This document shows, one piece after another, positions 16,946 to 26,500 of a stretch of DNA of 46,068 bases. Made by a program: the position numbers and the translations under genes. Source of the DNA: Methanobacteriota archaeon (GTDB taxonomy: Archaea > Thermoplasmatota > Poseidoniia > MGIII > CG-Epi1); assembly GCA_029977605.1 (NCBI GenBank), contig JAPOKN010000004.1, positions 1 to 46,068 on the forward strand, in the 5' to 3' direction. Under the pieces are notes generated by a model, which worked only from the letters and a program-made list of their open reading frames with translations, was not told the origin of the DNA and made no database searches. Numbering within the stretch: position 1 is the stretch's first letter; the number at the start of each line of letters is the position of its first letter.

Positions 16946-17191
16946 TTATTTTGCCACCGAAATAGAATATTCATGAACTACTGGATTTGCTAATAATTTT
17001 TTGCAAATTTCCTCAGATTCCTTAATTGCTTCAGTTTCGTTCTTATCAATAGTAATTCTGTAGCATTTAACAGAGTCCACTTTTTTAACGCTATCAAAGC
17101 CTAATAAATCTAGGGCTTTTTTCACATTAACGCCTTCTGGATCAGCCATTCCTGATTTTAGTCCAACCTGTATTTCGATTTCAGTAGTCAT
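16946..17191 (-). CDS. purS: Phosphoribosylformylglycinamidine synthase subunit PurS
   Basis: PurS is the small structural subunit linking PurL and PurQ in the FGAM synthase complex. The 81-residue protein has the family pattern IEIQVGLKSGMADPEGVNV at the start, GFDSVKKVDSVKCYRI in the middle and LLANPVVHEYSI near the end. It lies immediately upstream of purL with zero intergenic bases. A weak TATA-like GCCTTAATC lies about 25 nt upstream of its ATG. Confidence 0.95.
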   Translation of the reverse strand: MTTEIEIQVGLKSGMADPEGVNVKKALDLLGFDSVKKVDSVKCYRITIDKNETEAIKESEEICKKLLANPVVHEYSISVAK

Positions 17192-17261
17192 AAAAGTCTA
17201 ATGTTACAGATTAAGGCCAGAATAAAAATTAATCGGCATAATTTTAGAGTTAATATAGGAA

Positions 17262-17744
17262 TCAGATAAGATTAAAATAGTCGAAAAGAAGTATGGCAAG
17301 CAAGGTTTGAAACCCTGCAGCAATGTCATCCAATAAAATTCCATGGCCTCCATGGAGTTTTTCTAAATTTCTTGCAGGCCATAATTTTGCTACATCAAAA
17401 ATACGGAATAAGATAAATGATAAAAACCAAATATGATTTTCCATTGAAAATTGAATAAGACTCAATGAAGCAATTATAATAAGATATCCAATAACTTCAT
17501 CTAGGACATATATTCCAGGATCGCCTCCATACTTTTTTTCAGCCCAAGGTGCTAATATTAAGCCAAAGTAGTACATTATAGGAATTAATGTTAGTAAAGC
17601 ATATCCTGCATTGCTTTCAAGATAATTAGTTAGTAAGAATCCTAGTACAACACCGCCTAAAGTTCCAAATGTCCCAGGAGCAATAGGAGCCCTTCCTAAA
17701 AAGAAGAAAGACAGATAAATTTCTTTGAATAACTCTTTATTCAT
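17262..17744 (-). CDS. pgpA: Phosphatidylglycerophosphatase A-like lipid phosphatase
   Basis: PgpA removes the terminal phosphate of phosphatidylglycerophosphate; in archaea it would act on the archaetidyl equivalent. Signature segments are APGTFGTLGG near the N-terminus, DPGIYVLDEVIGY in the middle, and LFRIFDVAKLWPARNLE followed by HGGHGILLDDIAAG. Four membrane helices fit the family. I chose the ATG at 17744, which overlaps the upstream CDP-alcohol phosphotransferase by 8 nt; an in-frame ATG at 17756 is also possible. The overlap pairs a lipid synthase with a phosphatase in consecutive steps. Confidence 0.9.
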   Translation of the reverse strand: MNKELFKEIYLSFFFLGRAPIAPGTFGTLGGVVLGFLLTNYLESNAGYALLTLIPIMYYFGLILAPWAEKKYGGDPGIYVLDEVIGYLIIIASLSLIQFSMENHIWFLSFILFRIFDVAKLWPARNLEKLHGGHGILLDDIAAGFQTLLAILLFDYFNLI

Positions 17745-18366
17745 TTTTAGCCTCAACCCAAAAATGGTTCATTCTTTGTATGGCAGTTAGATTTCCTAAT
17801 ATTGCCAGCACGGCAACTACGATGGTAACGATAGTCTCGACATCTCCCATTAATTCACCAATCAACAATCCCATTCCTAAAATAAACCACCTTTCGGGCC
17901 TTTCAATTAATCCAATACCTTCTTGTGAAACACCTAGTCTTTCGGCAGCTGCGCGACAGTATGATGTTTGAAATGCTCCAATCATTGCAGCCATTGCCCA
18001 CATTTGTCCAGAAATAAACTCAAGGCTTTCAATAGGCAAAGGATTTACCCAATCGCAAAGAATTAGGGCACTAAAAGCGATACAATCAGCATATCTATCT
18101 AAAGTCGCATCTAAGTATCCGCCTCTTACAGAACTGGTTTTTGTCGCTCTTGCAACTAATCCATCTGCACCGTCGAAAAGAGATGCAATCATCCCTACCA
18201 AAAAAGCGTAATAAATATTTTGATCGTATAATAGCAATGCAGCATACATAGTCAAAGCAACTCCAGAAATTGTAATATGATTCGGTTTGATGCCGAATTT
18301 ACCAAGTCCTTTGGCCAGCGGATCAAACAGCTTTCCAGCAGCAGTTTTCAGAGTTTTACTAAGCAT
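17737..18366 (-). CDS. CDP-alcohol phosphotransferase (archaetidyl-alcohol phosphate synthase)
   Basis: This membrane enzyme transfers an archaetidyl group from CDP-archaeol to an alcohol phosphate. The family signature D-G-x2-A-R-x8-G-x3-D-x3-D is visible from DGADGLVARATKTSS through GGYLDATLDRYAD. Several membrane helices surround it. The acceptor is unclear: the motif context resembles inositol-phosphate synthases, while the overlapping pgpA suggests glycerol phosphate. I prefer the ATG at 18366 (MLSKTLKTAAGKL); a TATA-like ACTAAAAGAG at 18391-18400 on the minus strand would give a leaderless message from it. The frame is open to 18411. Confidence 0.85.
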   Translation of the reverse strand: MLSKTLKTAAGKLFDPLAKGLGKFGIKPNHITISGVALTMYAALLLYDQNIYYAFLVGMIASLFDGADGLVARATKTSSVRGGYLDATLDRYADCIAFSALILCDWVNPLPIESLEFISGQMWAMAAMIGAFQTSYCRAAAERLGVSQEGIGLIERPERWFILGMGLLIGELMGDVETIVTIVVAVLAILGNLTAIQRMNHFWVEAKNE

Positions 18367-18425
18367 GGAAGTAAAATGACATGGGAGAGGCTCTTTTAGT
18401 CCCTTGTCCAATGAGCAAATAGCTT

Positions 18426-19388
18426 ATGGACCGAGACCTGATAAAACAACAATTAGAATATGCGCTAGAAGGAACAAACTTTGATGACCAAGGGGAATTA
18501 TACAAAGGTAAAGTTCGAGATAATTACATTAACGAAGAGACGATAACTATGGTTACCACTGATCGAATTTCTGCATTTGACAGAGTTCTAGGTACTGTAC
18601 CATTCAAAGGTCAAGCTCTAACGGAATTAGCAGATTGGTGGTTTGGTGAAACTGCAGACATTGTAGCAAATCACATAATTAAGCGTCCACATCCTAATGT
18701 TTGGAAAGTTAAAAAATGTGAACCAATTCAAGTTGAGATGGTAGTTAGGGGCTATCTAACTGGCGTAACCTCAACATCAGCATGGACGGCTTACCAAAAA
18801 GGAGATAGAAATTTTTGTGGAAATGAGTTGCCAGATGGCATGCGTAAGAATGAAGCCTTTCCAGAACCTATAATCACACCGTCAACAAAGGCAGCACAAG
18901 GTGAACATGATGAATCTGTTGCCCCATCGGAATTGTACAAAAGAGGTGCTGTTGATCCTGGCCTTTACAAGGAATTAGCACGTATTTCAATGAGATTATA
19001 TGAAAGAGGAGTTTCTAGAGCAGCTGACCATGGAATGATATTTGTTGATACAAAATATGAGTTCGGAATATCTAATGGTAAAATAATGCTGATGGATGAA
19101 GTCAACACTCCAGATTCAAGTAGATATTGGATGAAAGATGATTATGAAGATAGATTTGAAAAAGGTGAAGAACCACGTAAGCTTGACAAAGAATACGTCA
19201 GAACCTGGCTTTCTGAGCAAGGTTTCACTGGAGAGGGTAAGCCACCTAAGCTTACAGATGAAATTCGAGTTGAAGCATCAGCAAGATATATGGAAGTAGT
19301 TGAAAAATTCACGGGAGAACCTATGCAATTGGATGTAGGGCCTGTAGATAAATCAATATACTCGATACTCAATCCATTTGCATATTAG
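18426..19388 (+). CDS. purC: Phosphoribosylaminoimidazole-succinocarboxamide synthase (PurC)
   Basis: PurC ligates aspartate to CAIR, giving SAICAR in purine synthesis. Key segments are LYKGKVRDNY (nucleotide-binding start), TTDRISAFDRVLGTVPFKGQ, VEMVVRGYLTGVTSTSAW, ITPSTKAAQGEHDESV and the late LMDEVNTPDSSRYW. The 320 residues match the long PurC form seen in many bacteria and eukaryotes rather than the short one of about 240. It is divergent from the phosphotransferase gene and is separated from purL and purS by the lipid pair. Confidence 0.97.
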   Translation: MDRDLIKQQLEYALEGTNFDDQGELYKGKVRDNYINEETITMVTTDRISAFDRVLGTVPFKGQALTELADWWFGETADIVANHIIKRPHPNVWKVKKCEPIQVEMVVRGYLTGVTSTSAWTAYQKGDRNFCGNELPDGMRKNEAFPEPIITPSTKAAQGEHDESVAPSELYKRGAVDPGLYKELARISMRLYERGVSRAADHGMIFVDTKYEFGISNGKIMLMDEVNTPDSSRYWMKDDYEDRFEKGEEPRKLDKEYVRTWLSEQGFTGEGKPPKLTDEIRVEASARYMEVVEKFTGEPMQLDVGPVDKSIYSILNPFAY

Positions 19389-19450
19389 CTGAATAGTCAG
19401 CTTTATATCATATGCTCGAGGTTTACAAATTCCTAGAGGCGTATTTAGTT

Positions 19451-20341
19451 ATGAGTCAAAAGAAATCTAGACAACAAAAAAAGCCAAAATCAGAAATTAA
19501 ATTGGCTGAAGAACGTTTTCAAAGTTGTGTAGTGAAAAGAAATAATTTCAATGACGAAGCCCGCTCCCTCCGGGATGAGCGAAATGCTTTACATGATCAA
19601 AGAGGAAAGATTATGGAAGAAATTATGAAGCATAGGGAAGAAATGAAATCAAATACTTCCGCTAAAGCTAAACATCAGAAGGTAAGAAATACTGCACAGG
19701 AAAAAGCTAAACAACTAATTTCAATAAAGCAACAGAAGCGAGGAAACAAAAAAGGTGGAAAGTCTCTTACCGATACAGTTCAGGCATTACATTCAGAAAT
19801 TCTTAATTTAGAAAGAAGAAGAGAAACTACGGAAATGCCAATTTCTAAAGAGAGAGAAGTAATGGAAAAGTTAGGAATATTGAGGAGAAGTTTGGGAGAG
19901 CAAGAGAGCGAACTTGCAACTCAAGAGCATTTAAATTTAGAAGTATCTGAATTAGATGCAGAAATAGATTCAGAATTTTCTAAGGCTAATGATGAGCATA
20001 GTGAAGTTATAGTTCTGGCCAAGCTCAATAAAAAAATATACAAAAAGGTTAGTAACCTTATGAAAGAAGCTTCCCATTTATCTACAGAAGCAGATAAAAA
20101 GCATAAAGAATTTGTAAATGTTCGTAAGAAAGCTGACAACCAACATTCTAAGGCTATGGAAATGCTAGAAGCATTAAAATTGCACAGAAAAACGGCTAAT
20201 GAAGAAAGACAAGCCAGATGGAAAGTAGTTAAAGACCATAGAAAGAACATAAAGGATGAGTTGTATAATCCTAAAAAATTAGAATCTGCAGCAGATGATG
20301 CCTTACAGCAATTAATGTCTGGCGGTAAAATAAACCTTTAA
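19451..20341 (+). CDS. Archaeal coiled-coil protein (COG1340-like)
   Basis: This 296-residue protein is almost entirely charged coiled coil, rich in K, E, R and Q, with no membrane segment or signal peptide. It resembles the uncharacterised archaeal coiled-coil family COG1340 in length, composition and the NDEARSLRDERNALHDQR-type opening helix. The frame is open upstream to 19412, but the ATG at 19451 (MSQKKSRQQKK) is preferred: a TATA-like TTTATATC near 19400 puts the transcript start near 19426. Its TAA overlaps the next ATG by one base, so it is co-translated with the nucleotidyltransferase. Function is unknown. Confidence 0.75.
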   Translation: MSQKKSRQQKKPKSEIKLAEERFQSCVVKRNNFNDEARSLRDERNALHDQRGKIMEEIMKHREEMKSNTSAKAKHQKVRNTAQEKAKQLISIKQQKRGNKKGGKSLTDTVQALHSEILNLERRRETTEMPISKEREVMEKLGILRRSLGEQESELATQEHLNLEVSELDAEIDSEFSKANDEHSEVIVLAKLNKKIYKKVSNLMKEASHLSTEADKKHKEFVNVRKKADNQHSKAMEMLEALKLHRKTANEERQARWKVVKDHRKNIKDELYNPKKLESAADDALQQLMSGGKINL

Positions 20342-21075
20342 TGGACGCTATAATCCTCGCAGGTGGTTTTGCTAAGAGAATGTGGCCATTAACCAAGAAT
20401 AAACCTAAGCAACTTCTTAATCTTGCGGGGAAACCAATGCTTGATTATGTTTTTGATTCTTTAGATAATCTTGATTTTGAAAGAATTATTGTTTCAGTAA
20501 ATAGTTTTTTTGCACCTCAATTTCAAGAGTATTTATTGTCTAATTCTAAAGATAAGAAAATTGAATTATTTATTGAAGAAAGCACTAATGAAAACGAAAA
20601 ATTAGGCGCTTTAGGCGCTTTAAATCTTTTATTCAAAAAGAAAAAATTGGTAGGTCCAGTTTTCATAGCTGGAGGCGATAATTTGTCAGATTTTGATTTA
20701 ATAAAAATGATAGACCTGTACGAAAAATCGAATTCGGATGTTATTGGTTTATTTGATGTTGAAAATATAGAATTAGCAAAATTATATGGTATAGCTAACC
20801 TAGAGGGGAACAGGATCATTGATTTTGTTGAAAAACCTTCCTCTCCTCCATCGACGTTGGCAGCAACTGCTTATTGGCTACTTTCAGAATCAGGGATAAA
20901 TAATTTTTTTACGTACATAGAAGGCGGAGGAGATAGAGATGCAATGGGTAATTTTTTAACTTGGAACGTTAAACGCAATCCAGTATTGTCAGTATCATTT
21001 AAGGGAAGTTGGTATGATATTGGTGGTTTAGAATCTTATTCAGAGGCGCAGAATTGGTTAGAAAAAAGACCTTAG
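20341..21075 (+). CDS. Sugar-phosphate nucleotidyltransferase
   Basis: This Rossmann-like nucleotidyltransferase activates a sugar 1-phosphate. The N-terminal signature reads LAGGFAKRMWPLTKNKPKQL, followed by PMLDYVFDSL; GGDNLSDFDL holds a metal-binding aspartate, and VEKPSSPP is the usual sugar-side motif. It is 244 residues and lacks a C-terminal beta-helix, like RmlA-type or mannose-1-phosphate guanylyltransferase catalytic domains. Sugar and nucleotide cannot be fixed from sequence. It overlaps the coiled-coil gene by one base and precedes the archaeosortase fusion, so a role in making sugars for surface glycans is plausible. Confidence 0.88.
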   Translation: MDAIILAGGFAKRMWPLTKNKPKQLLNLAGKPMLDYVFDSLDNLDFERIIVSVNSFFAPQFQEYLLSNSKDKKIELFIEESTNENEKLGALGALNLLFKKKKLVGPVFIAGGDNLSDFDLIKMIDLYEKSNSDVIGLFDVENIELAKLYGIANLEGNRIIDFVEKPSSPPSTLAATAYWLLSESGINNFFTYIEGGGDRDAMGNFLTWNVKRNPVLSVSFKGSWYDIGGLESYSEAQNWLEKRP

Positions 21076-21106
21076 GTTTTTTTTAGAACGGCTCTAGTGT
21101 TAAGTG

Positions 21107-22762
21107 ATGACTAGTGATTTATCTATACTTGCAGAAGTTCTTGTCATCAGTTCCTTAATTATTTTATCATTAGGATATTTTTTTTCAAGCAAGAACCATA
21201 TTATTTTTGGTAAGAAGTTTCCTGTAAAAATAGGTCACAATCTGAATATTATAGGTTGGTTACTTCTAGGTTTTTTTTGGTGGATACAAGTAGAGCATTA
21301 CATTTTAATAAATGATCCAGCAAATGGTTTTTTCTGTGCATTAGCGATGCCGTTTTTCGGTTACCTGGCAATACATGAATATCTAAGTATACGTTGGAAT
21401 GCTAACTATGAACCACTCAGATGGCTAGCTGCGATGACAGTTGTTGCTGGAGGAATTTATTTTTTCGTTGAGCGAGTCCCTATTCTCTCAGGTTGGTTAA
21501 TTCAAATAGTTGCTGAACAATCAATATGGATATTAAATTCATTTGATATTCCAACATCTTTAGGTAATTTAGATTACGGTGATGGATCAAAATATTACAG
21601 GCCAGCTTCCAATCATGAAGAAGTTCAAATCGCCATTGAAGGTGATGAATGGCGTAATCCTGATTCAGTATCACTTACTATTGTATTAGCATGTACGGCT
21701 TTACAAAGTATGATAATATTTGTGGGCGGAGTTGTTTGTACTAAGGCTCCTGCAGATAGAAGATTTTATGCATTTCTTGCTACAGTCCCTGCAATTTATC
21801 TTTTAAATTTAATAAGAAATGCAGTTGTTATTTGGTTAACATATGAGCACATATGGGGGGATGAAACTTTTTTCTATGCTCACAGCGTTTTAGGGAAAGT
21901 TGGGAGTTTAATTGCCCTGGTATTTCTAGCAATAGCAGTATTTCACTTTTTGCCAGAAATGCAGGATTCCATATTAGGTGTAATTGATTTACCTCTTAGA
22001 AAGGCTCCGGATGGCTTACGAGGACTTCCTTTTGCTAAAGGTATGCCTTCCCAAGTAGCATATCTCTTAGTTACTGGCCTAGTATTATTTCCATTTGGTT
22101 TCTTTTCAAAATCAGTTGAAGAGCAAGGTTTTGATTCAAATCTTCCTCTTGAAAGCATGTATACCTTATCAATAATCTTGTTATTAGTTTCTTTCTTTTT
22201 GTTGTATTTTTACCGAGACCCTGAAAGAAAAATTGAAGCTGGAATTGTTAGTCCTGCTGATGGTCTTGTACAAAGAGCAGAAATAAAGAGTGGAATGGTC
22301 CGCCTATCTATCTTTATGAATGTACATAATGTTCATGTAAACAGGTCTCCTTTTGATGGGAAAATTTTGTCTATTAAACATAAATCTGGAGGTTACCTTC
22401 CAGCTTTTCACAAGGATTCAGATAGGAACGAACGTCTGATGACTAAGATAGAAACCTCAATTGGTGTAATGAAGGTAATTCAGATAGCTGGAGTTTTAGT
22501 TAGACGAATTGTTAGTTACGTTAAACCAGATACAGAAGTTACTAAGGGGGAAAGAATAGGCTTAATCCATTTCGGTTCTAGAGTTGATCTATCATTTGAA
22601 TCTGCAGGAATAGATATTTTAGTTAAAAAGGGAGACAGAGTATTGGCCGGACAACAATTAGCAGAATATACACCAATGTCTTCATTATCAGTTACTGAAA
22701 AGTTATTTGAGGCACCTAAGCGTATTCTGTCAAAATTACAGGCTTCCCAAAGTGATGAGTGA
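21107..22762 (+). CDS. Fusion of archaeosortase and archaetidylserine decarboxylase
   Basis: Two enzymes are joined in one 551-residue membrane protein. Residues 1-290 form a multi-helix archaeosortase/exosortase domain with the cysteine in ACTALQSM (C196), the arginine in LIRNAVV (R237) and candidate histidines H259 (YAHSVLGKVGS) and H280. Residues 315-375 hold two more helices. From YFYRDPERKIEAG on, the protein matches PssD-type decarboxylases: VSPADGLVQ, FMNVHNVHVNRSPFDG, and the self-cleavage site FGSRVDLSF, where S491 would become the pyruvoyl group. In haloarchaea, ArtA and the separate PssA and PssD enzymes are required together for processing and lipid anchoring of PGF-CTERM proteins. 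The synthase gene follows after 3 nt. GTG at 21104 is an alternative start. Confidence 0.88.
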   Translation: MTSDLSILAEVLVISSLIILSLGYFFSSKNHIIFGKKFPVKIGHNLNIIGWLLLGFFWWIQVEHYILINDPANGFFCALAMPFFGYLAIHEYLSIRWNANYEPLRWLAAMTVVAGGIYFFVERVPILSGWLIQIVAEQSIWILNSFDIPTSLGNLDYGDGSKYYRPASNHEEVQIAIEGDEWRNPDSVSLTIVLACTALQSMIIFVGGVVCTKAPADRRFYAFLATVPAIYLLNLIRNAVVIWLTYEHIWGDETFFYAHSVLGKVGSLIALVFLAIAVFHFLPEMQDSILGVIDLPLRKAPDGLRGLPFAKGMPSQVAYLLVTGLVLFPFGFFSKSVEEQGFDSNLPLESMYTLSIILLLVSFFLLYFYRDPERKIEAGIVSPADGLVQRAEIKSGMVRLSIFMNVHNVHVNRSPFDGKILSIKHKSGGYLPAFHKDSDRNERLMTKIETSIGVMKVIQIAGVLVRRIVSYVKPDTEVTKGERIGLIHFGSRVDLSFESAGIDILVKKGDRVLAGQQLAEYTPMSSLSVTEKLFEAPKRILSKLQASQSDE

Positions 22763-22765
22763 ATT

Positions 22766-23557
22766 ATGATTAATTTAAAAAAAGTATTTAGGCCATTAAC
22801 TTTGATTTCTTACGCAGATATGGCAACTTTACTAAGTGCTACTTTGGGTTTTTTAGCAATAACATACATGATTGATGGCAACGAGAAAAGTTACATTGTA
22901 GCTATGTTAATATTGCCATTTTGTGCGATTATTGACGGAATGGATGGTGCATTGGCTAGAAAATTTGGTACTAAACATCATTATGGAAAATACCTTGATT
23001 CAATTTCAGATTCAATATGTTTTGGAATCGCTCCGTCCATTTTGGTTTATTCCTTGTATTATAATTTAGATAAAGGCCCAGCAATAGATATTTTTGATGA
23101 TAACTTTGAGGTAAACTTAAGGTATAATATAGATAATATAATTGCAATTTCTTCAGCCTTATTAATCGCAATTTTAAGTATAATCAGATTAGCTAATTTT
23201 ACTATAGGTGATCAGGGTAGTAACGAATATTTTTCAGGTCTACCTTCCCCTGGGTTAACTATGTTTATAGTTGTAATTTCAATAAAGTATTCACAGATTA
23301 ATGATTATAATAATATACTAATTCCCTTATCAATTGGTTTGGTTTCACTACTAACTGCATCAACTATACCCTATGCTAAAGCTAGAAAACAATTTAAGTT
23401 TCCTATACTTTTTGGATTAATTGTACTGATAATAACAATAGTTCTTAGATATTTAGAACAAGCGTTTTGGCTCACAATATGGCCTTTAGCCTTACTTTTG
23501 TACTTAGTCTATTTTTTGCTTTTGCCGTTACTAATTTTAAACAGATATTTTGATTAG
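22766..23557 (+). CDS. pssA: Archaetidylserine synthase (CDP-archaeol:serine phosphotransferase)
   Basis: This CDP-alcohol phosphotransferase makes archaetidylserine, the substrate of the decarboxylase encoded just upstream. The motif IDGMDGALARKFGTKHHYG followed by KYLDSISDSICFGIAPS fits D-G-x2-A-R-x8-G-x3-D-x3-D with the PssA-typical SDxxxFGxAP ending. About seven membrane helices are visible in 263 residues. The gap to the fusion gene is 3 nt, so they form an operon. The 3' end overlaps the convergent 2200-residue surface protein gene by 4 nt. Confidence 0.92.
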   Translation: MINLKKVFRPLTLISYADMATLLSATLGFLAITYMIDGNEKSYIVAMLILPFCAIIDGMDGALARKFGTKHHYGKYLDSISDSICFGIAPSILVYSLYYNLDKGPAIDIFDDNFEVNLRYNIDNIIAISSALLIAILSIIRLANFTIGDQGSNEYFSGLPSPGLTMFIVVISIKYSQINDYNNILIPLSIGLVSLLTASTIPYAKARKQFKFPILFGLIVLIITIVLRYLEQAFWLTIWPLALLLYLVYFLLLPLLILNRYFD

Positions 23558-26500
23558 TGTTTTCTTCTGTAAACAATTAGTGCTAGGAGCCCTACAACAG
23601 ATAAGAATGAAGGTCCAGGAAGTAAAGAGTCCTCGCCTTCAGATGCAGTTTCTTCAGATATAATATCTCCTTCGACTGTAACTGTTAGAGTAACTTGATC
23701 TAATATCTCGAAGACATACCCTCCACTTGAAGATTCACTTGCAGATAAAATATTCAGTGTGTATGTATAAGTTCCAGGCAAAACTTCCCTTGCAATAACT
23801 GCTAAAGCCCCCCAATCTAGCGTTTCACCGGCCTGAACTTTTAATGGATATAATTTAGTATCGGATGGAGAAATAGCTAATCTCCATTCTTTACTATTTT
23901 CATCAAAATAGAGATCAGTATCTTTAGTTCCATCTGGCATAATCAATTCAAGCGCCACATCTACATCCACAGTTCCTTTATTATCAATAATGAAGCCAGT
24001 AGATGCAGTTTGTATTTTAGAAGCTTCAATAGTGATTTCAAAATTTGCTGAATCTAGACATAGATTACTCAAATCAGCGAAGCAAAGAGAAACATCTTGA
24101 ATTTCTTCAATCGGAGTTTGTACGACTATGTTTGATATAGATTTTGCTAATTCATTACCATTATCATCAAAAATTAATATTTCTAATCGATATGTTGCAT
24201 CAGAAGTTCCTAATGGAACATTAATGGTTGCGCTTACAACTTTAGCTTCATCAACATCTAAATCAAATGTTGCAGGTTCTAACATAACCCAACTTCCAGC
24301 TTGACTTTCAGCAACTACTTCTATGGCCTGTTTTCCATTTCCGTCACTTAAAATATTGAATACGATGGTATCAGATTCACCGGGTGCGATTGTTCTTAAG
24401 CCAGATCCTTCTCTTCTTAGAGTTACACCGGTTTCTAATTCTTCTACTGAAACTCTGATTGTTTTATCATCTTTTGCAGTTTCGTCACCTCTTGATGTGG
24501 CTTCAACTTCAATATACACATTTCCATCATCTTGGTCATCAGGAATTGAAATTATTCCATTGACAGTAGCTTCACCATCTGCTCCAATAGTAATTCCGTT
24601 TTCTTCAAATTGGACCCATTCATTTTCATCACCTAAAACTTCAAGATCAAATGTATCGGTTTCATCTCCGTTATTGTATATTGTTACACTAAATTCTACA
24701 TCCTGTCCAGCTACAGATTCAGTGTTTGTTGGACTTACAGCTATTTCGACTTCATAGTTTGTAGGATTATCTGTCACATCTATAGTTAAATCTAAAGTTT
24801 CAGTAACGTCTCCGGCAGTCAGAATAATAGTTAGATCATACAAGTCATATTCAGCATCATCTGGTATTGTTATTTGTAGTTCTATATCTTTACTTTCATT
24901 ACTTTTCATTTCCATTTGATTTGTCATAGATCCCCAATCTTCAGCAGATCCAACCATATCAAGATAGAAGGTATCAGTTCCAGAAGCTCCGTTTTTGATA
25001 ACAATATTAAATTCTAATTTTGCACCAGGTTCACCTTCTTTATCTTGATTAAAAGTAGATATCTCAGGTAGATGAACCATTTCAACATCTAAATCAATTT
25101 CTTTATCATCATTTCTATGATTCTCGTCCTCTTTTGTAGTCTCTACAATAATTATGTATTCACCGGGATTATTACTTTCCCATTCCCATTCTAATGTTTC
25201 TTCTTCACCAGATTCTAATGGTCCTGTTATCTGTTGATTGCTAGTCCAGACTTCGTTCTCTTCAGAATCCAGAATAGTTGCTTTAACATCAATAGCGGCC
25301 TGAGTATCAGATCCATAATTTTTTATTATACTTGAAAACGAAATAGTTGAATTTTCTTTTGCGTCGCTCTCCAATTTGAGTACTTTAACTCCGACATCAT
25401 CTGCAGCTGCAGAGGCCCGTAACCAGTCGAGAGCCCTTCCTACCATGTCCTCACGATCGTTTGAAGTGTTAACCTTACCAAATGTAAAAGGAGAAACAAT
25501 TAATCTGTAATCACCATCATAATGTAAAGACATATTGAAAACCTGTGCAGCATCATCCCAGTTTTCCATTCCATCTTCCATATCGTCAGATAGATGACTT
25601 GTAGTTCCTCCGTTAGAAGTTAATTCAACATCATCAAAATACCAACCCTCATAGGCATCAATAACCCCATCTGCTCCAAATCTCCATTTTAATTTTACAT
25701 CTTCGCCTGAGAAATTTGTTAGATCAAATGTAGCTTGTACCCACCCTCCAGATTGTCCGTAGTAACCAGGTTCTCCATCTAAACCGCTAACTGACTGAGC
25801 AGGATATCCTCCATTAGGCTGTATAACTTCCCACGTTTCTCCTCCATCAGTTGTAATTTGTACGTTTCCTCCATCATAAGCATAGCTTTCACTCTCAGTA
25901 TCATAGTAGTGTTGGAATGATAGCTGGGGGCTGTTTCCAAGTGTGAATTCATCTGAAGTATAAACAGAGTAATCCCATCCATTACCATACTCTCCATCGC
26001 CTTTAGATTCATCCCCTATCCACATTGAATGAGTAGGGCTATTTGCTTTTCGATTTGGATCGCTAACAGTATCTACAATATGCCACCAATTACTTCTATC
26101 AGTATAAAATGCACCAATGGCTTCATCGTTAGGCCTTATCCAATCAGCATAGTCAGAGAAATATATGCTTGTATCTCCCATATTATATTCAGCGTCGCCA
26201 AATATCTCATCTCCGTCTACTCCAATTAGCGGATCGGGCGTTCCAACATTGTTTCTAATGTAATCAATTTTAAAATAATCATATTCAAAATCGCCGGCTT
26301 CTCTTGGCCCGTCACTTTCGTTTAATGCAGTTAAAAATTGTTGTCCCATAATCCAAAGGCTTCCGCCTTGATCCAAATATTCACTAATACATTCTTGCCA
26401 GTTAGTAGTATTTCTTTGATTATGATCGCCTTGAGTCCATATAACAACATCATAGTTACTCATCAAATCTAAAGTAGGATATGGCCCTAATTCACCGAAT

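Noticed and set aside
24323-24757. A 144-residue plus-strand frame within the giant surface protein gene
   Set aside because: It is antisense to CARDB-type repeats in a continuous long frame. Serine-rich translation reflects the complement of an acidic coding strand.
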